In this document: positions 43,493 through 52,851 of the stretch, one piece after another
Layout: every line of letters begins with the position of its first letter
Position numbering within the stretch: position 1 is the stretch's first letter
Assembly: GCA_963931635.1 (NCBI GenBank)
Contig: OZ007034.1
Span: 2,728,001-2,792,000 of the forward strand
Length of the DNA stretch: 64,000 nucleotides
Direction: 5' to 3'
Origin: Caccoplasma sp905210875
GTDB lineage: Bacteria; Bacteroidota; Bacteroidia; Bacteroidales; UBA11471
Program-made: the position numbers and the translations under genes
The notes under the pieces: model-generated
Databases searched by the model: none
Told to the model about the DNA's origin: nothing
Seen by the model: the letters and a program-made list of their open reading frames with translations, nothing else

Positions 43493-46400
43493 ATGAAACA
43501 GAAACGACTCAACATCTTACTGCTACTTATCTTTCTGTCGACATTACCGTCGGTCAAAGCGCAGACACCACAGCAAGAAGTTCTTAACCGCGGTGTAGTA
43601 GCCGTAAAAACAAGCAACGGGGTCTTCGTCAGCTGGCGTTATCTCGGCACCGATAGCCCCTCGGCCGGTTTCAACCTCTACCGCGATGGCGAAAAGCTTA
43701 ACAGCGAGCCCATCACCTCTTCGACCAACTACGTCGATGCCGGCGGTACACTCTCCTCGACATACGTTGTAAAACGGGTCGACTACGGTCGTGAAACCGA
43801 CGAATCGGAAGCAACTGCCGTATGGGATACTTTCTATAAGAAAATAAAACTGCAACGTCCACCCTCGGGCGTCACCCCGCCATATACCGTAACCAATAGC
43901 GGCAATGAAGAAAATTATCCCAACGGACAGTTTTATTCTTATACCCCCAACGATTGTAGCACAGGCGATGTCGATGGCGACGGCGAATATGAAATCATCG
44001 TAAAATGGGATCCCAGCAACTCGCGGGATAATTCATTCTACGGCTACACCGGCGAAGTCTACATCGACTGCTACAAGATGGACGGCACACTCCTGTGGCG
44101 CATCAACCTAGGTCGGAATATCCGTGCCGGTGCCCACTACACCCAATTCATGGTCTATGACCTCGACGGCGACGGCAAAGCCGAAGTGGCCTGCAAGACA
44201 GCTCCGGGCACCATCGACGGACAAGGAAAAGCCGTGCTCATGGGCAACGATACCGAAGACCTCGACTTCCGCAACTCACGAGGCATGGTCATCACCGGTA
44301 CCGAATACCTCACAGTATTCAACGGAGAGACCGGAGCCGAAATAACCTCCGTCTCCTATGATCCTCCGCGCGGGAGTGTGACTTCTTGGGGTGGCGACAG
44401 CTATGGCAACCGCTCGGAGCGCTACCTGGCCTGCATCGCCTACCTCGACGGCATACGGCCCAGCCTTGTGATGTGCCGAGGATACTACGAGCGTACCGCA
44501 CTGGCCGCCTACAACTTCGACGGGAATGAGCTGACCCAACTATGGCTGCACGACTCCAAATCTCCCGGGCAAGGAGCCTACGGACAAGGGAATCACAACC
44601 TTTCGGTGGGTGACGTCGACCAGGACGGCTGCGACGAAATCGTCTATGGTTCCTGCGCCATCGACCAGGATGGTACGTTGATGTACCGTACCGGACTGGG
44701 ACACGGCGATGCCATACACCTTACCGATTTCGACCCCGACCTCGACGGTCTTGAACTGTTTACTCCTCATGAAGAACCGACAGCCCAATACGGTATGGAC
44801 CTCCATCGGGCCGGAACGGGTGAAATCATCTTTGGCCAATATGCCGGCAAAGATGTAGGTCGTGGTGGAGCAGGTGATATCGACCCCAACTACCGAGGTG
44901 TCGAGTTTTGGACAAGTGAATGCGGCGTGCGCGACTGCAAAGGCAACTCGATAGGTGGCAGCCGACCGGCCATGAACTTCCGCGTTTACTGGGACGGAGA
45001 CCTGCAAGACGAATTATTTGAAAACACGACTATAACGAAATGGAATCCCGATAAGAAGAAAGCTTCGACCTTGCTCGAACTTTCGGGTTATGAATGGACG
45101 GCTTCCTGCAATTCGACCAAAGCCACCCCTTGTCTGCAAGCCGACCTTTTCGGAGACTGGCGGGAAGAAATCATTTTGTGGAGCCGGAACGACTCGGCTT
45201 CGTTGGTTGTATTTACCTCCACAACGCCCACAGAATACCGCATACCCACCCTCATGCACGACCATGTGTACCGAATGGGTATCGCCTGGCAGAACGTGGC
45301 CTATAACCAACCACCCCACCTGGGATACTACATCGGCGACGGTGAAATTGAATATGCCCGACTTTCCAAGATTAGCCGCGGCGACCGCAACCAGACTGTC
45401 GGCATCTTCATGCCCATCGACACCATAACCTTCCGTTGGGACCGCTGCGATGGCGTTGAATTGAACAGCGCCCTACCCGCTGGCATCTCTTCGGCATACG
45501 ACGAGGCCAGCCGCACCATATCGTTCTTCGGCACTCCTACCGTGGCCGGAAACTATACCATCGAACTGAGCACCTACGGTAACCCCGTAAACAACCCCGT
45601 AGAGACCATCTCCTTCGACATTATCGGAGAAGACAAGATAACGACCGTCGCTCAGTACCATTTCGACGAGACGTCGGGCTCGTCGGCCGCCAATGCCATA
45701 TTTGGCCAGGCTGTGGCCGAAGGATTCTCTCCGGAATGGGTAACCGGCCACAGCGGAAATGCACTCTCATTCCCCGCCTCAATAGCCGAGACCGGCTGTC
45801 TGAAACAAACGGCATATCCCGAACTGGAAACTTTGGCTGACAATTCTTTCACCATAGCCTTGTGGGTGAAAGGCGAAAAAGCCGATCAATGTATTCTGAA
45901 CATCGAAGGCGATAATGGCTCCTATATCTGCATCGAGGGCGACAATCTGTTACGGTTCTCCGTATGCGACGGAACAAACGAGACCCAGCTAACCGCTCGC
46001 ATCATGCCGAGTCTGTTCAACAACGAATGGAACCAACTCCTCTGCATCAGAGACCGCGAAGATGGAAAACTCTATATGTTCCTCAACGGTGAACGGAGAG
46101 CTCAAACCGATGACAAATGCGGTAATCTCGAAATTTCTTCTCTCACCATCGGTAACCGAGAAGAAGAGGGCGCATACCTGCCCTTCAAGAGCTTGATAGA
46201 CGAACTGGTTGTCTCCACCGGTGCCATGAACGAGCGACAAGCTGCCGAGTATTACGAGAAAACAAGCGCAGGAATTGTTGAGACCGGTGTGGCTGACGGA
46301 AGCCTCTTACAGGTCTTACCGACATACTTCACCGACCAATTGCAAATACAATTCAACCGTGAGACAAGCGGAACGGCTATTGTATCGCTTCACAACAATG

Positions 46401-46549
46401 CCGGTGCCGTGGTATTCGAACGGGAATACAATGTCGACAGATTGCCCCGGCTCATTATCGCCGGTTTCGACGGCCTGCCACAAGGGACCTATATCTTGCA
46501 CATTACCAATGGCGACTCGGTAGAGAGCCACAAACTTTTCAAACGATAG
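43493..46549 (+). CDS. PL11 rhamnogalacturonan lyase with LamG and T9SS domain (copy 2)
   Basis: 1018 residues from the ATG at 43493, the methionine of the signal peptide (KQKRLNILLLLIFLSTLPSV). Same architecture as the preceding gene: PL11 propeller to about 640 (STGDVDGDGEYEI and YDLDGDGKAEVAC identical in both), an Ig-like domain, LamG near 720-930 (HFDETSGSSAANA), and a C-terminal T9SS sorting domain (LPQGTYILHITN). The loops and linker domains differ strongly while the calcium loops are identical. This is a tandem duplication with divergence, perhaps giving endo- and exo-type specificity as in YesW and YesX of Bacillus, which is inference. Confidence 0.92.
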   Translation: MKQKRLNILLLLIFLSTLPSVKAQTPQQEVLNRGVVAVKTSNGVFVSWRYLGTDSPSAGFNLYRDGEKLNSEPITSSTNYVDAGGTLSSTYVVKRVDYGRETDESEATAVWDTFYKKIKLQRPPSGVTPPYTVTNSGNEENYPNGQFYSYTPNDCSTGDVDGDGEYEIIVKWDPSNSRDNSFYGYTGEVYIDCYKMDGTLLWRINLGRNIRAGAHYTQFMVYDLDGDGKAEVACKTAPGTIDGQGKAVLMGNDTEDLDFRNSRGMVITGTEYLTVFNGETGAEITSVSYDPPRGSVTSWGGDSYGNRSERYLACIAYLDGIRPSLVMCRGYYERTALAAYNFDGNELTQLWLHDSKSPGQGAYGQGNHNLSVGDVDQDGCDEIVYGSCAIDQDGTLMYRTGLGHGDAIHLTDFDPDLDGLELFTPHEEPTAQYGMDLHRAGTGEIIFGQYAGKDVGRGGAGDIDPNYRGVEFWTSECGVRDCKGNSIGGSRPAMNFRVYWDGDLQDELFENTTITKWNPDKKKASTLLELSGYEWTASCNSTKATPCLQADLFGDWREEIILWSRNDSASLVVFTSTTPTEYRIPTLMHDHVYRMGIAWQNVAYNQPPHLGYYIGDGEIEYARLSKISRGDRNQTVGIFMPIDTITFRWDRCDGVELNSALPAGISSAYDEASRTISFFGTPTVAGNYTIELSTYGNPVNNPVETISFDIIGEDKITTVAQYHFDETSGSSAANAIFGQAVAEGFSPEWVTGHSGNALSFPASIAETGCLKQTAYPELETLADNSFTIALWVKGEKADQCILNIEGDNGSYICIEGDNLLRFSVCDGTNETQLTARIMPSLFNNEWNQLLCIRDREDGKLYMFLNGERRAQTDDKCGNLEISSLTIGNREEEGAYLPFKSLIDELVVSTGAMNERQAAEYYEKTSAGIVETGVADGSLLQVLPTYFTDQLQIQFNRETSGTAIVSLHNNAGAVVFEREYNVDRLPRLIIAGFDGLPQGTYILHITNGDSVESHKLFKR

Positions 46550-46571
46550 GGTGCTTCTATCGTTTCACTAT

Positions 46572-46606
46572 ACAGGGTTGCTCCGAGTGATTCGGAGCAA
46601 CCCTGT
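46572..46606 (+). terminator. Hairpin after second PL11 gene
   Basis: ACAGGGTTGCTCCGA pairs with TCGGAGCAACCCTGT around GTGAT, 22 bases after the stop. The T-run is weak, but the stem is perfect over 15 bp. Confidence 0.75.
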
Positions 46607-46875
46607 GTGCATAATTAAGGTCCAGACTGCTGAAACGCTACATGGTAAAGCTCTGTAATTTCTTATCGCGGCCCACTCTCTTTCCACGCTACCCTGCTAC
46701 GGCATAAGACCATCACTCATATACCGGCATCTCAACCTCTGCGCACACGGAGTAGCTCCATATTCTCCTAACCATCGCCGAAGAGGCTCCGACGACACTG
46801 GGTCGGATTACTCATCAGAAGAGGTTCAACCCGACACGGAGCAATGCTCCACCGCCACTGCATCTTACAGGGAGA

Positions 46876-46914
46876 TACGAAAACACCCGACCATAATGGC
46901 CGGGTGTTTTCGTA
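46876..46914. terminator. Terminator between PL11 and GH3 genes
   Basis: TACGAAAACACCCG pairs with CGGGTGTTTTCGTA around a CCATAATGGC-type inner hairpin. The minus-strand copy ends the GH31-GH3 transcript after the GH3 stop at 46931. Confidence 0.8.
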
Positions 46915-46930
46915 AAGACAAGGGAAAATA

Positions 46931-49141
46931 TTATTTCAAGGTAAACGGAGCCTGGGTGCGGATATCGGCCGAAGAGGCTCCTATGTATAGGGTAAACTTA
47001 CCGGGTTCGGCCACCCACTCGTGGCGGGCATCATCGAAATATTTGAGATCATCAGGCGTAATCGTGAACGTAACCGTTTTCTCCTCCCCGGGATTCAGAG
47101 CTATTTTGTCGAAGGCTTTCAGCTCTTTTTTCGGACGAGGCAACGACGACTTGTTGTCGCCGATATAGAGTTGCACCACCTCTTTTCCGGGACGGTCGCC
47201 ACTGTTTTTCACCGGGACAGTTACCGTTATGGAGCCGTCGGCAGCGAGGCTCGACGATGAAAGGGTGGCCTTGCCATAAGAGAAAGTAGTGTAGCTCAAT
47301 CCGTGTCCGAAGGGAAAAAGTGCCGGTATTTTCTTGGTATCGTGCCAGCGGTAACCGACGAGAATATCTTCTTTATATTCTACACGGATGCTGTCGCCGG
47401 GATAACAGAGGGCATCGAAAGCATGGGCGCCGTTATCGGTAAGTTTCACAGGGAACGACATGGGCAACTTGCCGCTGGGATTGACAGCGCCACCGAGTAC
47501 ATCGGCCAGGGCATGACCGGCCTCGGAACCGAGATACCATGCCTGTACGATGGCAGGTACCTCGTCGACCCACTTCATCTCCACGGCATTGCCGCTGACA
47601 AGCACCAATACCAGATTGGGATTAATGGCCGCCAGTTCGGGGATAAGCCGGTCCTGCCCGAAAGGCAGGCTGTACTGTACCCGGTCGCCGGCCTCACAAT
47701 CCTGCTCGTGATTTTTATTAAGTCCGCCGACAAAAATCACCAAATCGGCGTCGGCGGCCAATTCAAGAGCCTTGCGATAGAGTGAGTCGGTATCGACACG
47801 GGGCTGCTCGACTTTGCCATAGCGGGGACGTCCGGCGGCATAACCCTGCGTGTAGGTAATCTTATCGCCATACAACTCGACAAGCCCCTGCAAGGGCGAT
47901 ATCTCGTGTTTCACTTTCAACTCCGAAGAGCCGCCTCCCTCGGTGAGCCGACGGGTAGCGTTGTCGCCCACCACCAATATCTTTTCATAACGCGAAGGGT
48001 CGATGGGCAGAAGGGCCGGCTGCTGCCGCTTCACAGGCTCATTTTTCAAGAGTACGATACCCTCGGTACCGATTTGGCGGGCCGCCTCGTAATGAGCTTC
48101 CGAGGTAAAGGAGCCCCAGGGACGGTTGCGGTTCATCGCCGTGCGGAATATCAGGCGGAGTACCCGTGCAGCCTTGTCTTCGACCGTAGAAAGGGGATAT
48201 TCACCCGATTGCAGACCCTGCAAATAGGGACGGGCCAGAAAATAATCGCTATAAGCAAAATCGCGACCCGAAGTAAGGCCGTTGGTATAGGAACCCATCT
48301 CTATGTCGAGACCGTTGAAGACCGCCTCACGGGTATCGTGAGTGCCACCCCAGTCGGTAACGACACAACCGTCAAATCCCCACTCCTCTTTGAGAATACG
48401 GTTGAGCAAGAGGTCGTTGTGGCAGGCGTGTTCACCCCGCGCCTTATTGTAGGCACCCATGATGCTCCATGCGCCCCCCTCCTGCACGGCAGCCTTGAAA
48501 GCCGGCAGGTATATCTCGTACAACGCCCGATCGCTCAACTGCACATCGATATGGCCGCGCCACTTCTCCTGATTGTTGAGAGCGTAGTGCTTGACACAGG
48601 CTGCCACGCCGTTTTTCTGCAACTCCTGAATGTAGGGAACAACCATGACAGAGGCCAGATAAGGGTCTTCACCAAGGTATTCGAAATTACGACCGTTGAG
48701 CGGCGTGCGGTAGATATTGCAACCGGGGCCCAGCAGGATATCCTTGCGGCGGTAGCGGGCCTCCTCGCCGATATTCTTGCCATAAAGGGCCGACATCTCG
48801 GGATTCCAGGTAGCAGCTAGGCAGGTGAGTGCAGGGAAAGCGGTGCATGAGTCATTGGTAAAACCGGCATTGCTCCAACTGTCCCACTGAATCTCTTCGC
48901 GCACACCGTGGGGGCCGTCGCTCATCCATATCTCGGGTATGCCGAGACGGGGCACGCCGTGCGAACTGAACTTGCTCTGTGCCGTACACAACTTGACTTT
49001 CTCTTCGAGGGTCATGCGCGACAAGGCATCTTGCACGCGTACCTCGATAGGCTGACTCTCGTCGAGATACAACGGCACCGGTGTCTGAGCCACAGCTACC
49101 GCAGCAAACAACGAGAAAGAAAGAATGAACAGTTTCTTCAT
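46931..49141 (-). CDS. GH3-family beta-glucosidase-like enzyme
   Basis: 736 residues: signal peptide 1-18; N-terminal TIM-barrel domain with EIWMSDGPHGVREE, a KHYALNNQE motif near 185-200, and the nucleophile Asp263 in VVTDWGGTHD; the alpha/beta sandwich near 380-590; a C-terminal FnIII-like domain near 640-736. It lies 24 bases after the GH31 gene and is likely co-transcribed. It would remove terminal beta-glucose, consistent with xyloglucan or cellobiosyl oligosaccharide breakdown after xylosidase action. The exact sugar is not proven by sequence. Confidence 0.93.
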   Translation of the reverse strand: MKKLFILSFSLFAAVAVAQTPVPLYLDESQPIEVRVQDALSRMTLEEKVKLCTAQSKFSSHGVPRLGIPEIWMSDGPHGVREEIQWDSWSNAGFTNDSCTAFPALTCLAATWNPEMSALYGKNIGEEARYRRKDILLGPGCNIYRTPLNGRNFEYLGEDPYLASVMVVPYIQELQKNGVAACVKHYALNNQEKWRGHIDVQLSDRALYEIYLPAFKAAVQEGGAWSIMGAYNKARGEHACHNDLLLNRILKEEWGFDGCVVTDWGGTHDTREAVFNGLDIEMGSYTNGLTSGRDFAYSDYFLARPYLQGLQSGEYPLSTVEDKAARVLRLIFRTAMNRNRPWGSFTSEAHYEAARQIGTEGIVLLKNEPVKRQQPALLPIDPSRYEKILVVGDNATRRLTEGGGSSELKVKHEISPLQGLVELYGDKITYTQGYAAGRPRYGKVEQPRVDTDSLYRKALELAADADLVIFVGGLNKNHEQDCEAGDRVQYSLPFGQDRLIPELAAINPNLVLVLVSGNAVEMKWVDEVPAIVQAWYLGSEAGHALADVLGGAVNPSGKLPMSFPVKLTDNGAHAFDALCYPGDSIRVEYKEDILVGYRWHDTKKIPALFPFGHGLSYTTFSYGKATLSSSSLAADGSITVTVPVKNSGDRPGKEVVQLYIGDNKSSLPRPKKELKAFDKIALNPGEEKTVTFTITPDDLKYFDDARHEWVAEPGKFTLYIGASSADIRTQAPFTLK

Positions 49142-49165
49142 AGGGTATTTTTATTTACGTTATCA

Positions 49166-52039
49166 TTATCTCAGTTTCATCTGTATCTCTTCTCCGGTAT
49201 AAACAAATGTACGAGCCGGCTCTCCCGACAAGGGATAAGCCACGGGAGCATCGGGCGACACGACAACAAGTCGCACCGTGCGGCGGAGAGGCATGCCCTC
49301 ATAGCTACCCTGTTGCTTTCCGATGGTGAAGAGGCCCGATGCCTCGTCGTAGCTCATGGGTATTTGCAGACAAGCCCCCTGCTCGTAATTGTAGTTGGTA
49401 TTTTCGTCTTCATAAAGGGTAAATGCAGCATCGCGTCCGGTGTAGAGATAGAGAGTCAGCGTATCGGCCGGATACTGGTCGCTGTACTGCATCTCACGAC
49501 CGAAAGGCACAATAGAGCCTTCACGCACATAGAGGGGCATACGGGAGTAAGGAGCCGACACCTCGACCATCTGTCCGCCCATAATATGGGCGCCCGAATA
49601 GAAATCGTACCACCCCGTACCGGCCGGGAAATAGACCGTACGGGAACGCGCTCCATAGGTATATACAGGACAGGCCATGAAAGCCGGTCCGAACATATAC
49701 TGGTCGCCGATGTTCAGCACTGCCGTATCGGCGGGGAAATCCATCACCAGGGGACGCATGATGGTATAGTCGTGGTGCCATGTCATGCCGGCCAAGGTGT
49801 AGATATAGGGCATGAGCGCATAACGCAAGCGGGTGTAGTAGGCCATGGAGAGGTAAGCCGGGTGTCCTTCGGGGGCAATGTTGTAAATCTCCCGATAGGG
49901 ATACTGACCGTGCGAGCGGAAGATGGGTACAAATGCTCCGAACTGGAACCAGCGGGTGTTCAGCTCGCGCCACTCTTTAAGGTCGTCGTTTTCCCGACCG
50001 GTCTTGTTGAAGAGTTTGAAGGCCGCTTCGTACCGCTTCTCCACGCAAAAACCTCCGATGTCCATCGACCAGTAGGGAATACCGCTAACCGAGAAATTCA
50101 GTCCCGCCGAAATCTGAGCCTTCATATCTTCCCAGCGGGTGGCTATATCGCCGCTCCATGTCGCCGTAGAGTAACGTTGCAGGCCGGCAAATCCCGAACG
50201 GGTAAGCAAGAAAACCCGCCGGTCGGGGTCGACAGCCCGCTGGCCGTTATAGATGGCTTCGGCGTTCATCAGGGCATAGGCATTGAAATATTGGGTCGAG
50301 GGGCCGAGGGCCGTAGGGCCGCAAAGGGCCTTGCGGTAATCCATGTCGGTGCAGTCGCGCACGTTGGGTTCGCTGGCATCCATCCACCATGCGTCGATGC
50401 CCAACGGGTAGAGATGGTCCTGCATCTGCTGCCAGAAGAGTTTGCGGGCCCCGGGCGAATAGGCATCGTAGAAAGAGCCGATGTATCCCGGTCCTATCCA
50501 GTCGCGTATACTGTCTTTGATGGCCTGCTGGTACATCCAGCCGTGGCGGTCAAACTCCTTGTAGTGTTCGGTGGTCATATAGAATTTGGGCCATACCGAT
50601 ATCATCATGCGGGCATGCTGTGCATGAATCGAGTCGACCATACCCCGGGGGTCGGGGAAACGGGCGGCATCGAATTCGTGGCCGCCCCAGGCATCTTCGG
50701 GCCAGTAGCTCCAATCGAGTACGATGTTGTCGATGGGAATCTGCCGGCGGCGGAATTCGGCAAGAGCCTCCAATATCTCATGCTGGGTCTTGTAGCGCTC
50801 GCGGCTTTGCCAGAAACCCATAGCCCAGCGCGGCATAATCTGTGCCTTTCCGGTGAGACGGCGATAGCCGGCTATCACCTCGTCGAGATTCTCACCGGCA
50901 ATATAATAATAGTCGAGCGAAGGGCTCATCTCGCTATACCAGCAAAGGCGGTTCTGCTCGGCAGCATCGAGCGGGGTGAGCGCACGCAGGCCAAGGTAAG
51001 AGACACCACCGTCGGGTTTCCACTCGATGCGCAGGGGCACCCGCTCACCGGCCGTGAGGCTGACGGTGAATTTGTAGCTGTTGGGATTCCAGGCCGTGCG
51101 CCAACGTTCGGGGACGACCGGCTTGCCGTCGATATATACGGTTACATAACCGGCATAATAGAGCAGGAAATGGTACTCCCCCGTCGCCCGGGCGGCAATT
51201 TCGCCCGAGTAGAGTACCGAGGAGCCGTTTAGGTCGAAGCGTTGCGGCAAATCGAGAATGGTCTTCTGATCTTCGTAATAGATACGGTCTTCACGGCGGA
51301 CTACCGGCGAGGCTTTCTTGTTCTTGGCTGCCGGTGTGTAGGCCGCCGTCAGTGCGCCGGGCTTGCCCTGTGCGTCATAGAGGTCGAAAATCTCGCCCAG
51401 TTGGGCATAGTCGCGGCTGTCGCCCCACTTGCAGAGCGAATAGGTATCGAAGAGCAATCCGTAATTCTTACTGGAAACGATAAAAGGTACCGACACCTTG
51501 GTGTTGTACTGGAAAAGCGACTCGTTGCGGCCCTTGTAGTTGAACTCGTCGGCCTGGTGCTGCCCCAGGCCGTAAAAAGCTTCATCGGCCGGCGACTCAA
51601 ACTGCTGCCAGTAGCTGTAACCCGATACGCCGTCGACCGTTATGGGGCGAAACTTTTTGCCTCCTCCACAACGTTCGCGCAGACGCACCGCACCGTCGGC
51701 ATCGTCAAAAGCCACCTCACCTGTGGTCATGTCGACCGTAGCCCGTACGGCTGCGGTTGCGAGAGTGAGATGCCCTTCGTCTTCATGCAGCGAAAAAGGT
51801 GTCTTGGTAAAGGCTTCTGAAAGAACAACCAGACTTTTTGTGCGGGGAATTTTTCGGCCAGGGTGCGCCGTTACGCGGATAATCCGGTCGTCGACAACCT
51901 GCAAGCGCACAACTCGCGCCGTTGTATCGCCCGATGCGGGCAACGTCAGCACGACACCGTCAGACATCTTCCGGTACGATGCGGCTTCGGACGAACAGAC
52001 AAACAGCAACAACAAGGAGAAAAACAGGGTGTGTTTCAT
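49166..52039 (-). CDS. GH31-family alpha-xylosidase-like enzyme with PA14 insert
   Basis: 957 residues from the ATG at 52039, beginning the signal peptide (KHTLFFSLLLLFVCSSEA). N-terminal beta-sandwich, then a PA14-like insert near 230-340 (SGEIAARATGEYHFLLYYAG), then the barrel with IPIDNIVLDWSYWPEDAWGG and the nucleophile Asp554 in AWWMDASEPN, acid/base in TWSGDIATRW. The PA14 insertion and the WWMDASEP motif are features of Bacteroides xyloglucan alpha-xylosidases (BoGH31A type). The next gene is GH3, a usual partner in xyloglucan breakdown. Alpha-glucosidase activity is an alternative. Confidence 0.88.
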   Translation of the reverse strand: MKHTLFFSLLLLFVCSSEAASYRKMSDGVVLTLPASGDTTARVVRLQVVDDRIIRVTAHPGRKIPRTKSLVVLSEAFTKTPFSLHEDEGHLTLATAAVRATVDMTTGEVAFDDADGAVRLRERCGGGKKFRPITVDGVSGYSYWQQFESPADEAFYGLGQHQADEFNYKGRNESLFQYNTKVSVPFIVSSKNYGLLFDTYSLCKWGDSRDYAQLGEIFDLYDAQGKPGALTAAYTPAAKNKKASPVVRREDRIYYEDQKTILDLPQRFDLNGSSVLYSGEIAARATGEYHFLLYYAGYVTVYIDGKPVVPERWRTAWNPNSYKFTVSLTAGERVPLRIEWKPDGGVSYLGLRALTPLDAAEQNRLCWYSEMSPSLDYYYIAGENLDEVIAGYRRLTGKAQIMPRWAMGFWQSRERYKTQHEILEALAEFRRRQIPIDNIVLDWSYWPEDAWGGHEFDAARFPDPRGMVDSIHAQHARMMISVWPKFYMTTEHYKEFDRHGWMYQQAIKDSIRDWIGPGYIGSFYDAYSPGARKLFWQQMQDHLYPLGIDAWWMDASEPNVRDCTDMDYRKALCGPTALGPSTQYFNAYALMNAEAIYNGQRAVDPDRRVFLLTRSGFAGLQRYSTATWSGDIATRWEDMKAQISAGLNFSVSGIPYWSMDIGGFCVEKRYEAAFKLFNKTGRENDDLKEWRELNTRWFQFGAFVPIFRSHGQYPYREIYNIAPEGHPAYLSMAYYTRLRYALMPYIYTLAGMTWHHDYTIMRPLVMDFPADTAVLNIGDQYMFGPAFMACPVYTYGARSRTVYFPAGTGWYDFYSGAHIMGGQMVEVSAPYSRMPLYVREGSIVPFGREMQYSDQYPADTLTLYLYTGRDAAFTLYEDENTNYNYEQGACLQIPMSYDEASGLFTIGKQQGSYEGMPLRRTVRLVVVSPDAPVAYPLSGEPARTFVYTGEEIQMKLR

Positions 52040-52146
52040 GGTTTTTGTATTAAATATATTCATAATCAGGCAAGAATAGCAAACCGAGACCTCTTGCCTA
52101 ACGATTTTTCTGGAACTAATCAGGTACGGCCGATTTCTATTCGCTA

Positions 52147-52176
52147 CAAAAGTAAGAAAAAAACAAGTGCTACAAA
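52147..52176 (-). promoter_or_regulatory. Promoter for the GH31-GH3 operon
   Basis: On the minus strand, TTTG (plus-strand CAAA at 52173-52176) and TACTTTTG (CAAAAGTA at 52147-52154) are 18 bases apart, near consensus. Transcription near 52141 excludes an upstream start at 52189 and leaves the ATG at 52039. Confidence 0.6.
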
Positions 52177-52280
52177 CAGGTGTTTGCACCTATACTGACA
52201 AAGCTTTCTGTTTTTTTCCGTCAGGCTTACGTATCTGTAAATTTATGAAAGAAAAGTATGTATTAGTCAAATATTCTTTT

Positions 52281-52288
52281 TATTTTTG
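52281..52288 (+). promoter_or_regulatory. Promoter -7 box for the SPOR lipoprotein gene
   Basis: TATTTTTG matches TAnnTTTG, 26 bases before the ATG at 52314. AT-rich context. Confidence 0.4.
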
Positions 52289-52313
52289 CTCGATATATCA
52301 TCGATACAATATT

Positions 52314-52775
52314 ATGAAAAAAACAATCTTCTTAGGATTCATCGCCGTTGCTTTGCTGATAGGGGCAAACTCGTGCAAATCGAAAGAGAGCGCCTATAAA
52401 GCCGCTTACATGAAAGCACAAGAAAAAGAAATTGCCGAAGAGGTGCCCGTCGAAAACGAAGTGGTTACCACACAGGCTCCCGTACAGGAGCGCGTCAGCA
52501 ACGAACGTATCTCCGTCATCGACGACGATGCCAGCAAATTGAAGCTATACAACGTAGTTGTAGGCAGTTTCTCGGTAAAGACCAACGCCTCCTCTTTGAA
52601 AGAACGTCTGATAAAAGACGGATACAACACTTTCATTGCCCGCAATAACCAAATGATGTACCGCGTAATTGCCGGTAGTTTCGATACCCGAAAAGAGGCC
52701 GAAGAGTTACGCGACGCCATCAAATTGAAATATTCGCCCGAATTCAATGATGCATGGTTGCTCATCAACCGCTAA
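52314..52775 (+). CDS. SPOR-domain lipoprotein
   Basis: 153 residues from the ATG at 52314. Lipobox ANSC (Cys21), an acidic linker (EEVPVENEVVTTQAPVQ), then an SPOR domain near 77-150 (YNVVVGSFSVKTNASSLKER; YRVIAGSFDTRKEAEEL) that binds denuded peptidoglycan. It is probably an outer-membrane lipoprotein tethering to septal or remodelled wall. It stands alone with a terminator after it. Confidence 0.88.
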   Translation: MKKTIFLGFIAVALLIGANSCKSKESAYKAAYMKAQEKEIAEEVPVENEVVTTQAPVQERVSNERISVIDDDASKLKLYNVVVGSFSVKTNASSLKERLIKDGYNTFIARNNQMMYRVIAGSFDTRKEAEELRDAIKLKYSPEFNDAWLLINR

Positions 52776-52793
52776 AATTTGACACATAATTCC

Positions 52794-52832
52794 GACGCAT
52801 TTCGACCCCATGTGGTCGAGATGCGTTTTTTA
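52794..52832 (+). terminator. Terminator after the SPOR lipoprotein gene
   Basis: ACGCATTTCGACC pairs with GGTCGAGATGCGT (one G-T pair) around CCATGT, followed by TTTTTT. Confidence 0.85.
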
Positions 52833-52851
52833 AATACATAACGATTATCTT

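Larger units (their letters stand above)
46550..46930. other. Intergenic region between PL11 and GH3 genes
   Basis: Terminators sit at both ends (46572-46606 and 46876-46914). The 260 bases between have no convincing ORF. They hold several short palindromes around GGAG/CTCC (GGAGTAGCTCC, GGAGCAATGCTCC) and a possible GTCGG/CCGAC pairing. I recognise no RNA family; relic or structured spacer. Confidence 0.4.

Noticed and set aside
40240..46549. Possible assembly duplication of the PL11 gene
   Set aside because: The two copies differ in many loops, linker and LamG domains and have different upstream and downstream sequences, so this is a real tandem paralogy.
48908..51232. Open frame of 774 codons on the plus strand, antisense to GH3 and GH31
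   Set aside because: The minus strand carries two clear enzymes with catalytic motifs. Long antisense frames arise from the codon bias of such GC-rich genes, and the translation shows no domain.
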